A stretch of DNA of 64,000 nt from Sesamum alatum. Taxonomy: Eukaryota; Streptophyta; Magnoliopsida; Lamiales; Pedaliaceae. The DNA lies in contig JACGWO010000001.1 of assembly GCA_034509735.1 (NCBI GenBank), positions 33,979,966-34,043,965 of the forward strand, in the 5' to 3' direction. The translations under genes and the position numbers were made by a program. The notes under the pieces were generated by a model. It worked only from the letters and a program-made list of their open reading frames with translations, searched no databases and was not told the origin of the DNA. How positions within the stretch are numbered: the first letter of the stretch is position 1; each line of letters starts with the position of its first letter. Shown one piece after another: positions 22,946 through 35,403 of this stretch.

Positions 22946-24839
22946 GAAAGCCTCTAACGTAATCCACACCACACCGGGAGAGATCTCATTTTTCTTGCTA
23001 GAAAAAAACGGTTCTAGAGAATGAAGTCAAAGAAGAGATTACACTATCAAATTAGTGTTCCTTCTTGATCTTACTTTGTTCTTCAATTGATCCTAGATCA
23101 ATGAAGCAACAAAGAGGATTTAGAGAGTAGAAAGAGAGAGAGTGTGTATGGAGAGTTTTCATTTTTTTCATAGAAAAAGATGAATAATGAAATTCATCAT
23201 ACATAGGTGTTAGTATATACTCATATATATACATAATTATTGTGATTATTGGAATGTATCTAGGTTCATCCAACGATGTCCAGTTACATCCCAATCAATC
23301 ACCATCAATTCTTCAATCAAGCCTACCAAGTTTTAAGGTATGATCAAATCATACCGAAAGGAAAGGGCTTGATTGGAGTTGATTTGTCTCTTACCAAAAC
23401 AGACAAGTCAACTAACACCTAGCATCCGACATGGCTGATTTTTTCCCTCCAAGGTAGAAAATTTCGGCCATGCTTATTTAGGAATGAAGTCCAACTTCTT
23501 CGTATTCCATAAATGGAATTAATACACCTCTTGGGTCAAAATTTAACGAACCGGGTTCTACCATAATCCAATTATGACGAACCCAAAAATTAAATTCAAT
23601 TTAATTTAATGTCCACTTAAATAATTCATGTTGATCTTTTAATCTAATTGAAAGATTCAATATCTCAACTTTCCATATTAATCGATAAATCCTATTTATC
23701 GATTAAACGAGGACCCGATACAATATCGGCCCGTCCATCCAATGGACAATCCCTTGAGTAATCCAATTACTTATCATCCTCTGAAATTGACTCCAAGTCA
23801 ATTCCTTCACCTCCTGCTGATTTGTGTGTGACCCTTTAGGTTAACCCTCATCTAGACTTGGGCTCGTGTCCAACAGGAGCCTGTCACCATGGGTGGCCGT
23901 CTAGCAACAGTCCATGGCATTAGAGACTAGGTGAATATTGGCGTGAACATTTAGGCGCTGTTTCCGTACGGGTACGACCCTATTGTCGACCGTCTCCCGG
24001 CCTTAGTCTAGGGTATGGAATTGGGCGTCGGTTCCCAACCTTGACTAGGCAACTATACTTCATACCCGAGATGCGTTTACTCTATTGATCGACGTAGGTA
24101 ATCCCAATTGCTATGGCCATAGACTTTCAAAGTCTAAACCATCTCATAGTGCATAGGAGACATCACCGTCATGTACTGATAGGGGACAGATCCTATCTTG
24201 GAATCAACCGTCCTTGCTACATACTCCAACTGCACTGGATAAGGCTTATAATGACCATCTTACAGAATGATCACCTCTCGCCAGATCCAAGATACAGTCT
24301 TCATATGCAGGTGACTGCCATGATTCCTGAAGTCCGAGGACTAATCCCATAATATCAAAACCGGGAATTCTAATCATACCGACCAAACACCCAAGGCTTC
24401 CATATGATAATTCCCGTGAGTCACTTCAGTCAGTCGACCACCTTGTCAACTAACCCACTAAAATTGCATAGACGGCCTTCGTCTGTCGCCGATGAAACTC
24501 GACACTCACCCGGTGAATGCAATACTTAGTGCAATCCTCAATAGGACACTCGATGCCCAGTCTCGAGGTCCTCGACTTCGAATGTTTCAGACCAACTTTC
24601 AGAAGTTGGTTTCATAGCCGCCATCCAATGTGCAGCCTAACTACATGGGTTATCCAATTGGTCTGTGGGCATTTGTTGTGACGTTGAAATGCCGTTCAAC
24701 GTTAGTAGTAAGAACAACAAACACAGTGCCAGTGATGAATACTTACTCTATTCATAAGGATAATATTGTATTAATAAAGATTGACGCATAGTTCCCAAAA
24801 CCACCAATCCAATTGGCTTTCTGGTCACCTATTCTAACA
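22946..24839 (-). repeat. Element J 3' LTR (Fam3), truncated
   Basis: About 1.9 kb. It is collinear with Fam2 LTRs but clearly diverged, ending CCTATTCTAACA at 24839. It keeps the U3 inverted-repeat chain, some stems with different sequence, such as a perfect 13-bp stem at 23678-23690 and 23694-23706. The first 310 bp or so on the plus strand (the U5 end) are missing. Confidence 0.85.
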
Positions 24840-24853
24840 ATCTCCCACTTGAC
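24840..24853 (-). other. Polypurine tract of element J
   Basis: ATCTCCCACTTGAC on the plus strand. Its last five bases, TTGAC, are the left copy of the solo LTR's TSD. Confidence 0.82.
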
Positions 24854-26831
24854 TGAAAGAAATCGTGGATCGTCCCGGGAAATTGCGCGAATGCGGAAGC
24901 GCGATATAAAATAAAGTACAAAAATTAAAGCATGCTCTAAATAATTAAAGAACACGCTCAAGGGGTGTACCCTTGAGATTCCCGGGAGTTCGGTGTATCT
25001 CATGATTAAAGAACATGTATAAAAGATCATGGAGGCCATAGGGTAGAAAATAAACAGAGGCGAAAACGTAAACCGAGATGTACCCATTGTCGTTTTCGTC
25101 TTCAACGGCTACACGCGTTGTTCCCCATTTTGCACCAAGATCTCGTTCTTGAGACCCTCCAAATCGTGATACACGATCCACCCACGCATCTTGTACGTCG
25201 TGCTAGCAACGAACAAGTGTATATTTTTGAGTGGATGAATCAACGACACGTTATCAATTAACGGTATTGATTCATCAATGTTCTAGTGTTCCAAGAACAA
25301 AAGAACAAGAAAATATATTTCTTGTAGAGAGAGAGGGGGCGGATGAGAGGTAAGAAGGAGAGACGAGTGTGTGTTGTGTGTGTGTTGGAATTTCATCATC
25401 CTTCAATTGTTGGAAGCTAGAGGTTTATATAGAGGAGGAGTTTAATCCTCTTTAAACTCCAACTCTAAGAACTCTAATTTGACTAGGATTTTGACCTAGT
25501 CAAAGTCCCAGTCAAACTAGTGTTTGACCTAGTCAAACCAATCCTAGCCTTCCATCTCCCCTTTCCATCTCAACCGTTGATTTTAATTTAATGGAATATT
25601 TAAATTCCATTAAATATTCCAAAAGGCCAAATAAATATAATAAATAAATATTAATATTTATTCTAGGCCCATTAAATCAATTCCCTTAATAAATCCAATT
25701 TATTAATTTAATTCCCTTTATCAAATAGAAGGAATTAATTTCTCCAAGAAAATATAGGACCCGATTAAATCTAATTTAATCATTCCTTTACTCCAATATT
25801 TAAAAATTAAATACTTAAGTGTGTGTGGATAGTGTGTGACTCTTTAGGTTCACCTTTCAGCTAGACTTGGTCGGATTCCTAGAATCCGCCCGTTACCATG
25901 GGTGGCCATCTAGCAACGGTCCCTGACACTAGACTAGGTGAAATAATCGGGGATGAACATTTAGGCCCTAACAGTACACTTGTCCTTCTGTCTTCGGTCT
26001 CATCACTTAGAGTCTAGGGCACGAAAAATGCAGGTACCCATTTTGGACCTAAGTGTCGGTCTGTCCTTACTAAACGCCGCAAGGGAAACCTTCCCTTCTG
26101 TTCAGTTACTGTGGCCACAGATTTTAGGGACAAGACACGGAGCATACATGAGACTCAACTGTCAATACCTTTTGACAGGAGACAGATCCTTTCTTGGAAA
26201 CTACTGTCACTCTGTACACCCGAGCTGCACTAGACATGGCTTATGACTACTCAAGAGTATTTTGGCAATCTCTCACCATATCTAAGATACAGACCTGATG
26301 CACAGGTAAACTCAGCGGTTCCTCAAGTCAAAGAACTTGACCTGTATCGTTGGAACCGGGAATACATCATACCTTGCAGACCATACTCAAGGTCCTCCGT
26401 AAGACGGTTCCCACGAGTCACCTCAGTCAGCTGCTTCCTAGCATGCTGACACACTAACCCTGCTTAGACGACCTTCGTCACCCGTCGATGAAATACGACA
26501 GCAGATGCTTAGTGCAAGTCCCAAAGGGAATCCCGGTACCCATTTTCGGGATTCCTTGACTTGGAGATTTCCGAACTGATTCGGTAAGACTGATTTCATG
26601 GACCTACCTCGAAGCATAGTCCCAATCCCTGAAATCGATTCTCAGTCCGTGGGCTTTGTTTGCATAGTGAACAGACATGAAAAAAGCAGATATAAGTGAA
26701 CGTAAACAAAGTATTGCCAAATGAACTTTTCACTTCTTTAATCATATATGTTTTATCAAACACCTGAAATTGTCTAGACATAGGTTACATATTCCTGCCA
26801 AAATTGGCTTACATGGTCACCTATTCTAACA
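24854..26831 (-). mobile_element. Fam1 solo LTR with perfect TSD TTGAC
   Basis: One complete Fam1 LTR of 1978 bp, from TGAAAGAAAT to CCTATTCTAACA, flanked by TTGAC at 24849-24853 and 26832-26836. No internal sequence is present. The usual origin is recombination between the two LTRs of a full insertion. It has the U5 hairpin (24957-24977), TATA complement (25424-25431) and W-box cluster (25479-25536). Confidence 0.95.
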
Positions 26832-27274
26832 TTGACCTCAAAGCTAATTATCCATGTCTGAGAACCTTCTGAGAGTGAGTAATCTGCGATACCGGCTCAG
26901 TCTCGCAGGTCTACTTTATTTTTCTGCCGAGGTAATACGGTCCAACCGTATCTCGCCTCTTTCTACCATCACTACCTGCCGATAGTGGGTGTCTAAGAAT
27001 TTTCCATGGATCTTGTGATGAGATCTCGGGCGCAAAAGGCTTTTGCCATAGCCTAGTTGTAAACCTCCAAGGCAACTACTAGTTCGGCAATGTTAGGCAG
27101 TACATCCATCCAATGGGTGCTATTTTCCTCCGAACCACTTTCCAGAAACGACTTTCAAAATCATCATATTCCGACTTTCCAAGCTACCACATTCACCTAT
27201 TGAGACTAAATATTATCCACATGATTCTAGAAGCTAGTATCGCTATAGCCTTCTACAATCAATCTCCATAAACC
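26832..27274 (-). pseudogene. Element J RNase H remnant
   Basis: Collinear with Fam2 RNase H (compare 2420-2880) but heavily mutated, with no long open frame. Recognisable stretches are the PPT-proximal part, the GATGAGATCTCGG block and the GCTAGTATCGCTATAGCC block that encodes the YSDASF region on the minus strand. Confidence 0.75.
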
Positions 27275-28114
27275 TGAAGGACAAGCGGATCCGCCCGGGA
27301 GCGCCAGCGGAAGCGAGAAAGCGTAAATCAATACGTAATTTAAAATTAAATCGTATGTAAAGTGAAATCCCAAGGGGTGCACCCTCGGGTGCTCAACCGG
27401 GCGTTCGATGTAGGATGTGTTAATATAAAAAACATATATAAAACACATAGGGCATAGATGAATAGTAAAGATCTACTAAAGTGTAATAAACTATTACCTT
27501 GTAGATTTTACGTATGCTCGGGTACTTGTGTTGTTCCTTCACCGGAATGCTCACAAATCCAAACGTATGGATTATCCAAAGGTGATCCACACCACACCGG
27601 AAGAAACTCACATTCTCCTTGCTAGAAGAAAATGAGTTTATGAAGGAATCGGCTTAAGAGAAGAACACTATTAATTAGTGTTCTCTTAAGCATACTTTGT
27701 TCTTCGTTTTGATTCAAAATCAAGTGAAGAACACAAGTAGAAATGGGGAGGAATGGCCGAGAGTTAGAGGGAGAGGAGAGGGCCGAAAATGCTGCTTCCT
27801 TTTCCTAGAAAAAAATGAATTATGATTCACATATGCAAGGTGTTGTATATACTCCTATATATTACATAATTATTGTGATTATTGGAATGTGTCTAGGTAC
27901 ATCCAAGGATGTCTAGATACATCCCAATCAATCACCATCAATTCTTCAATCAAGCCTACCAAATTTTATGGTATGATCAAATCATACCAAAAGGGTAGGG
28001 CTTGATTGGAGTTAATTTGTCTCTTTCCAAAAGAGATAAGTCAACATACCACCTTGCATGAAACATGGCTGATTTTAGCTTCCTCCTAGGGAGCATTTTG
28101 GCCATGCTTAATTA
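27275..28114 (-). repeat. LTR I: Fam2 LTR fragment that received element F
   Basis: Starts TGAAGGACAAGCGG at 27275 inside J's RNase H and is collinear with Fam2 LTRs until another Fam2 LTR begins at 28115. It differs from the others (for example the AAATCAATACG stretch near 27325), so it is an older variant. Its remainder should lie beyond F's missing end. Confidence 0.85.
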
Positions 28115-30342
28115 TGAAGGACAAGCGGATCCGCCCGGGAGCGCGAGCGGAAGCGAAAAAGCGAGATAATTGTGCGTAAATTTAAATCAAACTCAAAATA
28201 CGCGAATCCCAAGGGGTGCACCCTTGGGTGCTCAACCGGGCGTTCGATGTAGGATGTGTAAATATTAAAACATATATTTAAACACATAGGCCATAGATAT
28301 ACAAATGAAATCAATCAAAGCGTAATAAACCGTTACCTTTGATTGTTTAGCGTATGCTCCCGGCTACTAGCGTTGTTCCTTCTCCGGAATGCTAACGAAA
28401 TCCAAACGTATGGATTCTCCAAAGGTGATCCACACCACACCGGAAGAAACACACGTTCTTCTTGCTAGAAAAGAACGGGTTTAGGAAGGAATCGGTTTAA
28501 GAGAAGAACACTATGAATTAGTGTTCTCTTAAACTTACTTTGTTCTTCTTCTTGATTCAAAATCAAGTGAAGAACACAAGTGTAAGAGAGGGAGGGAGCA
28601 CGAAATTTTGAGAGAGAGGAGAGGATTTTTGTCTTCTCTTTTTCCTAGAAAAAGATGAATGATAATCACTTATGCTAGGTGTTGTATATTCTAATATATA
28701 TACATAATTAATGTGATTATTGGAATGTGTCTAGGTTCATCCAAGGATGTCTAGATTCATTCCAATCAATCACCATCAATTCTTCAATCAAGCCTACCAA
28801 AATTTATGGTATGATCAAATCATACCAAAAGGAAGAGCTTGATTGGAGTTGATTTGTCTCTTTCCAAAAGAGACAAGTCAACATACGACCTAGCATGAAA
28901 CATGGCTGATTTTGCTTCCTCCAAGGGAGCACGTCGGCCATATTTAATTAAGGGAAGAAGTCCAACTTCTTCCTATTCCAAATTAAGAATTATTTCTCCT
29001 CTCGGGTATAATTTAACGGACCGGGTTTTATCGTAATCCAATTACGACGAACCCAATATTAAATCCAATTTAATGTCCACTTAAATTATTCCCGTTGATC
29101 TTTTAATCCAATGAAAAGATCCAACGTCTCAACATCTCAACTTTCCATATTTAATCGAAAATCCAATTTACCGATTAAATGAATGCCCGATACAATATCG
29201 GCCCGTCCATCCAATGGACTTTTCCTTAAGTAATCCAATTACTTATTTTATCCTTCGAGATTGACTCCAAGTCGATCTCTCAACCTCCTCGGTGATTTGT
29301 GTGTGACCCTTTAGGTTCACCCTCAGCTAGACTTGGGCCCGTGTCCCACAAGGGCCCATTACCATGGGTGGCCGTCTAGCAACGATCCATGGCATTAGAG
29401 ACTAGGTGAATTGGCGTGAACATTTAGGCGCCGATTCCGTACGGGTACGATCCTTCCGTCTACCGTCTCCCGGCCTTAGTCTAGGGTATGGAATTAGGCG
29501 TCGGTTCCCATCCTTGACTAGGCATCTATGCTTAATACTCGAGACCACGTATGCTTCATTGTGTCGACACAGGAAACCATTCCCTGTTCGACCAACCACT
29601 GTGGCCACAGCTTCAAACAGCATGAACGTGTCTCCGAGTGCATAGGAGATACCTCTGTCACATACTGACAGGGGACGGATCCTCTTCTTGGAATCCACCG
29701 TCCTCGCTACACATTCTGACTGCACTGGGCAAGGCTTATAATGATCATCTTACAGAATGATCACCTCTCGCCAGATCCAAGATACAGCCGTCCTGTGCAC
29801 GTGACTGCCATGATTCCTCAAGTCTGAGGATTACTCCCGTACTATCGGAACCGGGGAATCCAATCATACCGACCAAGCCTCCAAGGCTTCCATATGATGA
29901 TCCCCGCGAGTCAGTCCAGTCGGCTCGACCCCAGTCGACCAACCCATCAAGATCGTGTAGGCGTCCCACGCCTGTTGCCGATGAAACACGGCACTCATCT
30001 AATGAACACGACTCTTGACGCAAGTCTCAATAGGACTCTCAATGCCCTGTCTCGAGGTCCTCGACTTGGAACGTTTCAGACCCAACTCTTAATCAGTTGG
30101 TTTCATGACCACCATCCAATGCGTGGCCCAACTGCACGAGTTGTTATCCATGGTCTATGGGCTTTGTTGCGATATAAGTTAAACACCATTTTAACAAATG
30201 TAAGATGAGCGCAACAAAGAAGGTACCATTGGTGACGAACACTCATCTTATTCATCACATAATAATATTACATTCACATCAAGTTGTCGGATAGGTTTAC
30301 AAATTGCCAAACCTATTGGCTTTCTGGTCACCTATTCCAACA
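28115..30342 (-). repeat. Element F 3' LTR
   Basis: A complete Fam2 LTR of 2228 bp, from TGAAGGACAAGCGG to CCTATTCCAACA. It contains the usual U5 hairpin (near 28207), R/U5 hairpins and U3 inverted-repeat chain. Confidence 0.93.
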
Positions 30343-30357
30343 ATCTCCCACTTGACC
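30343..30357 (-). other. Polypurine tract of element F
   Basis: ATCTCCCACTTGACC on the plus strand directly follows the LTR edge. Confidence 0.83.
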
Positions 30358-30379
30358 TAAAGCCAATCACCCAATGACC

Positions 30380-31437
30380 TCGAACCTCTTATTCAGATGG
30401 TGAGTATGGGCAACTTGCGACATGGGCTTAGCAAGTGGATCTGCTATGTTTTCTGCGGAGTTGACTCGGTCCAACCGAACGTCACTCCTGCTATCCATCT
30501 CTCTACGTAGATGGTAGCGTCTAAGAATATGCTTGGATCGTGATGAGATCTCGGTTCCTTTGCTGGCGCTATCGTCCCGTTGTTATCATAAAAGATAATT
30601 ACAGGCTTAGCAATGGTAGGTACTACATCCAACCCTTGGATGTAGCTCATCAACCAAACCACTCCTTAGCAACTTCCAAAGCCGCTATGTATTCAAAACT
30701 CTATGGTGGAGTCCGTCGTGGTAGCCTATTTGGAACTCTTCCAAGTAACCACGCCACCATTTAGTCTAAATACAAAACCATACTGAGACTTGGCATTACC
30801 GTCATTCGACTGGAAGCTAGCGTCGCTATAGCCTTTCAGTATCAACCCTCCACCGCCGTAGATAAAGAACATGTCCTTAGTCCTTTTCAGGTACTTTTGG
30901 ATAGTCTTGACTGCACTCCAGTGATATCGGCTAGTTACGCTCAAAGCGAAAGCCACATCAGGTCTAGTGCACTGAACAACATACTGTATGCTGCCTACGG
31001 CTGAAGCATAGGGGATGTCCATCATCCTTTTAAGCTCCTCATCAGTCTTAGGAGACTGCTTCTTGGATATCTTAATTCCATGCCTCATAGGAAGGAATCC
31101 TCGTTTTGAGTTCTCCATCTTGAATCTCTTCAAGACGTTCTCAATGTACGAGGACTGGGCTATTCCTAACATCCTTCTAGATCTATCCCTGTAGATCTTG
31201 ATGCCAAGGATGTAGGATGCCTCGCCCATATCCTTCATGGAGAATTGCATTGACAGCCAAGCTTTAGTGGTACCTAACATCTTAGCATCATTCCCAATGA
31301 GCAAGATGTCATCCACGTAAAGCACCAGAAACACAACTGAGCTCCCACTAATCTTCTTGTATACACAAGGATCGGACTCGTTCTTGATGAAATGATATCC
31401 CCGTATGACTTCCTCAAAATGTATGTTCCAGCTTCGG
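30380..31437 (-). pseudogene. Element F reverse transcriptase C-terminus and RNase H, broken
   Basis: The open part 31334-30726 holds [34 protein letters not shown] and GYSDASF. RNase H is then frameshifted, with VIFYDNNGTIA in another frame. About 340 bp of the RT core are missing at 31437, so the first catalytic Asp block (MDVKTAFLN) and YGLKQASRSWN are absent. A small deletion near 30920 removes a few more codons. It cannot make a working enzyme. Confidence 0.88.
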
Positions 31438-32111
31438 GTTTAACCCCTTTTGGTGGATCTGCTAGGGTCCAAACCTTGTTTGTACCCATCGAGTCCATCT
31501 CGGATTTCATGGCCTCAAGCCACTTGTCCGAATCGATGTCCGACATCGCTTCTCCGTATGTCTTTGGATCATTATCCAACTGACCGGTCAGGCCCAGAAA
31601 TCCATACCTATCAGGTGCATGGGATACTCTGGCCGACCTACGGAGGACTGGAACAATATCAGTGGGAACCACTGGCTCAGATGTCACTGCCGCCTCATGG
31701 GGTGCCTAACTTGATTCCTCAAGGAGCACCTCATCGCGTTGACTATCCGATGGAAAACCTTTTTCCAAGAACACTGCGTTTCGCGAGACAAAAATCTTTT
31801 GCTCGGAGGGATCATAGAAATAATACCCCGCAGTTTCTTTCGGATAGCCGATGAACCTGCATAAACTAGACCTCGAGTCCAGTTTATCTCCCACTAATCT
31901 CTTCATATGCGGGGCAAACCCCACACTTTCAAGTATTTGTAGGAGGCAGGCTTGCCATGCCATATCTCATATGGCGTCTGGGATACCCTTTTAGATGGCG
32001 CCAAGTTCAAACCTTTGGCCGCCGTCTCAAGAGCGTATCCTCAGAAGGAAAGGGGGAGTTCGGTAAAACTCATCATGGATCGGACCATGTCAACAGGGTC
32101 CGATTCCTCCT
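31438..32111 (-). pseudogene. Element F integrase C-terminus and linker
   Basis: Carries the integrase tail (YYFYDPSEQKIFVSRNAVF), the acidic linker VPVLRRSARVSHAPDRYGF and YGEAMSDIDSDKWLEAMKSE, running to DPPKGVKP and the RT deletion. Frames are broken near 31700 and 31910. At 32111 the gene ends in the rearrangement junction. Confidence 0.85.
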
Positions 32112-32795
32112 CATGAGACTCAACTGCCAAAACCTATTGACAGGAGACAGATCCTTTCTTGGAAACTACTGTCACTTTGCACACCAAAACTGCACTAGAC
32201 ATGGCTTATGACTACCAAAGAGAATTCTGGCATTCTCTCACCATATCTAAGATACAGCCCTGATGTACAGGTAAACTCAGCAATTCCTCAAGTCAAAGGA
32301 CTTGACCTGTACCGTTGGAACTGGGAATACACGTCATACCTCGCTGACCATACTCAAGGTCCTCCGTAAGACGGTTCCCGCGAGTCACCTCAGTCAGCTG
32401 CGTCCTCGCATGCTAACCCACTAATACTGCTTAGACGACCCTCGTCACCCGTCGATGAAACACGACAGCAGGTGCTTAGTGCAAGTCTCAAATGGAATCC
32501 CGGTACCCATTTTCGGGGATTCCTTGACTTGGAGATTTCCGGACTGATTCGGGAAGACTGATTCCATGGACCTACCTCCAAGCGTAGTCCCAGTCCCCGA
32601 AATTGATTCTCAGTCCGTGGGCTTTGTTTGCGTAGTGAACAGATATGGAAAACAAATATAAGTGAACACAAACAAAGTGATGCCAAATGAAATTCACTTC
32701 TTTATTCATTAATGATTTATCAAACACCTATAATTGTCTAGACATAGGTTACATATACCCGCCAAAATTGGCTTACATGGTCACCTATTCTAACA
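32112..32795 (-). repeat. Element G 3' LTR fragment
   Basis: Begins CATGAGACTCAACTGCC, an internal Fam1 LTR point (compare 39862), and ends CCTATTCTAACA at 32795, followed by the PPT. The U3 promoter and U5 are missing. Confidence 0.9.
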
Positions 32796-32810
32796 ATCTC
32801 CCACTTGACC
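32796..32810 (-). other. Polypurine tract of element G
   Basis: ATCTCCCACTTGACC on the plus strand directly follows the LTR edge. Confidence 0.83.
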
Positions 32811-32811
32811 T

Positions 32812-34046
32812 TTAAAGCCAATCACCCATATGCCTAATCCCCATCTTCTCAAGATGTTGCGTATGAGCATTCTGCGACATAGGCTTTGTCAGCGGGTCTG
32901 CTGTGTTGTCTGCTGAGTTGACTCGGTCCATCCGAATGTCACCTCTTCCTACCATTTCTCTAAGAAGATGGTAGCGTCTAAGAATGTGTTTGGAACGGTG
33001 ATGAGATCTCGGTTCCTTTGCTTGCGCTATTGCACCGTTGTTATCACAGAAGATGACAACAGGCTCGGCGATGCTAGGCACCACACCCAACTCTTAGATG
33101 TAGTTTCTCATCCAAACCGCTTCCTTAGCAGCTTCTGAAGCTGCTATGTATTCAGCCTCAGTGGTGGAGTCAGCAGTGGTTGCTTGCTTGGAACTTTTCC
33201 AAGCCACTACTCCTCCATTGAGTTTGAATACATACCCCGATTGAGACTTGGCATCATCGTCAAGTTCCTCATCAGTCTGCGGGGACTGCTTCTTGGACAA
33301 CTTGATCCCATGCCTCATTGGAAGGAATCCTCGTTTGGAGTTTGTCCATTCGATATCTCTTTAGGACTTTCTCCATATACGAGTTTTGGGTGAGCCCTAA
33401 CATCCTTTTAGATCTGTCCCTGACAATCTGGATGCCTAGGATGTAGGAGGCTTCACCCAAGTCCTTCATGGAAAACTTGGTTGACAACCATGCTTTTGTG
33501 TTTCCTAACATTCTGACGTCATTACCAATGAGCAGAATGTCATCCACGTAAAGCACTAGGAACACTATAGAGCTCCCACTGACCTTCTTGTATACACAAG
33601 GGTCGGATTCGTTTTTGATGAAGTCATATCCCCGTATTACTTCATCAAATCGAATGTTCCAACTTCGGGATGCTTGTTTGAGGCCATAGATGGACTTCTG
33701 GAGACGACAGACCTTCTGTTCTTCTCCAGTGACCGTGAAACCCTCCGGCTGATCCATATAGATCTCTTCTTCAACGAAACCGTTGAGGAAGGCCGTTTTC
33801 ACGTCCATCTGCCATATTTCATAGTCATACCATGCTGCTATGGCAAGCAGGATCCGAATGGACTTAGCCATGGCTACTGGCGAGTAGGTATCCTCAAAAT
33901 CGACCCCGGGTCGTTGAGTGTATCCCTTAGCTACAAGCCTAGCCTTAAAGGTTGTGACTTCTCCATCAACGCCGAGTTTTGCGCTTGTAGACCCACTTAC
34001 AGCCCACTGGCTTAACACCTTTCGGTGGATCTACAAGTCTCCAAAC
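32812..34046 (-). pseudogene. Element G reverse transcriptase and RNase H, with internal deletion
   Basis: RT is well kept in 34018-33272: ARLVAKGYTQRPGVDFEDTY, MDVKTAFLNG, YGLKQASRSWN and LVLYVDDILLIG with intact YVDD. An extra T near 33342 then shifts the frame. Next, TDEEL is joined directly to [12 protein letters not shown], so roughly 80 codons between RT and RNase H are gone. RNase [16 protein letters not shown] and the C-terminus HLEKMGIRHMGDWL remain. An extra T near 33978 breaks the link to integrase. Confidence 0.88.
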
Positions 34047-35403
34047 TTAGTTCTCGCTCATGGAGTCCATTTCGGTCTTCATGGCCTCAAGCCATTTCCC
34101 GGAGTCGATGTCAGACATCGCTTCCCCGTATGTCTTAGGATCGTTATCCAGAAGATCGGTCGCACCTTGAAACCCATATCTTACTGGAGGTCTGGATTCT
34201 CTAGTGGACCTACGGAGGACGGGAACGTCAGTGGTGACTGTGGGCGCTGACTGTATCGGAGCCGGCGGTTCAGGGGCCGGGACTGGCCTTTCTTGAGGTT
34301 GTCCTTCATGCCTAGCATGTTGGACTTCTCTAGGTTGGTCAGCCCTCCGGGAAGCCTTGCTCCAAGAATACTGCATTTCTTGAAACAAATACCTTTTGTT
34401 CCAAAGGGTCATAAAAGTAATAACCCGCAGTTTCTCTAGGATATCCAACGAACCTGCATAGGCTAGACCTGGATTCTAGCTTATCTCCCACTAACCTCTT
34501 GACGTATGCGGGGCTACCCCACACTTTCAAGTAGTTGTAGGACGCAGGCTTGCCGTGCCATATCTCATATGGCGTTTGGGTCAATGCACTGGTAGGTGCC
34601 AAATTTAACAACTTGGCTGCCGTTTCTAATGCATAACCCCAAAACGATAAGGGCAATTTGGTAAAACTCATCATGGACCGAACCATGTCCAACAAGGTTC
34701 GGTTCCTCCTTTCAGAGACGCCATTTAACTGTGGTGTTCCGGGAGGTGTCCATTCCGATATTATACCATTTTCTTTTAGATAATCTAGGAATTCGGCACT
34801 AAGGTATTCACCGCCTCGGTCTGACCGTAGGACTTTAATTTTGCAGTTGGTCTGGTTTTCCACTTCAAGCCTGAATTCTTTAAACCTCTCAAGAGCTTCA
34901 GACTTGTACCTTATCAGGTAAACATAACCGTACCGTGAATGGTCATCGGTGAAGGTTATGAAGTAGGAGAACCCACCTCGGGCCTGCGTCCTTAGTGGTC
35001 CACATACGTCTGTATGGACCAAGTCCAACAGACCTGTGGCAAGCCTGCTTTGTCCTACAAAGGGCTTTTTGGTCATTTTCCCTCTTAGACAAGACTCACA
35101 AGTTGGTAAATCACTCAAGTCCCCAACCTCTAGGTTCTTTGAGTCTACCAACCTTTTCATCCTATCTTGGGATATGTGACCTAGCCTAGCGTGCCACAGA
35201 CGTGCGTTCCCGTTATTATCTAATTTCCGTTTGTGTTGAGTGTTAAGAACGAAATTCGTCTGTTGCAAGATATAGAGCCCGTTGTGCAATGTACCAAGTA
35301 GATGAGCAATTCCACACCTCATCAAATAAAAGCAATTTTTATTGATTCTGAACTCATAACCACTATTGTCCAACAATGGAATGGAAATGATGTTCTTAAT
35401 CAT
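34047..35403 (-). pseudogene. Element G integrase and linker
   Basis: Frame 35403-34339 holds GAG-pre-integrase (LWHARLGHISQDRM, CESC) and integrase with HTDVCGPL, FTDDHSRYGY and SDRGGEYLS, so the zinc site and D-D-E are intact. About 105 bp are missing at 34348, between CGGAGG-like repeats. The linker continues in another frame to a stop at 34047 where relatives have a Gln codon. Confidence 0.88.

Larger units (their letters stand above)
22946..27274 (-). mobile_element. Element J: truncated Fam3 copia element, split by a solo LTR
   Basis: A minus-strand element represented by most of its 3' LTR (22946-24839), PPT (24840-24853) and a decayed RNase H region (26832-27274). A Fam1 solo LTR (24854-26831) sits between PPT and RNase H. 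The LTR's transcript 3' end is missing at the CACTA junction. The rest of pol is cut off by LTR I at 27275. It looks like the most decayed copia copy in the window. Confidence 0.82.
28115..32111 (-). mobile_element. Element F: Fam2 copia element, truncated, RT-deleted subfamily
   Basis: A minus-strand element with a full 3' LTR (28115-30342), PPT, RNase H, RT and part of integrase. It ends at 32111, where sequence switches to the middle of a Fam1 LTR with hardly any shared bases. Its RT carries the same deletion as element B. The 5' half of the element, including gag and the 5' LTR, is lost. Confidence 0.9.
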
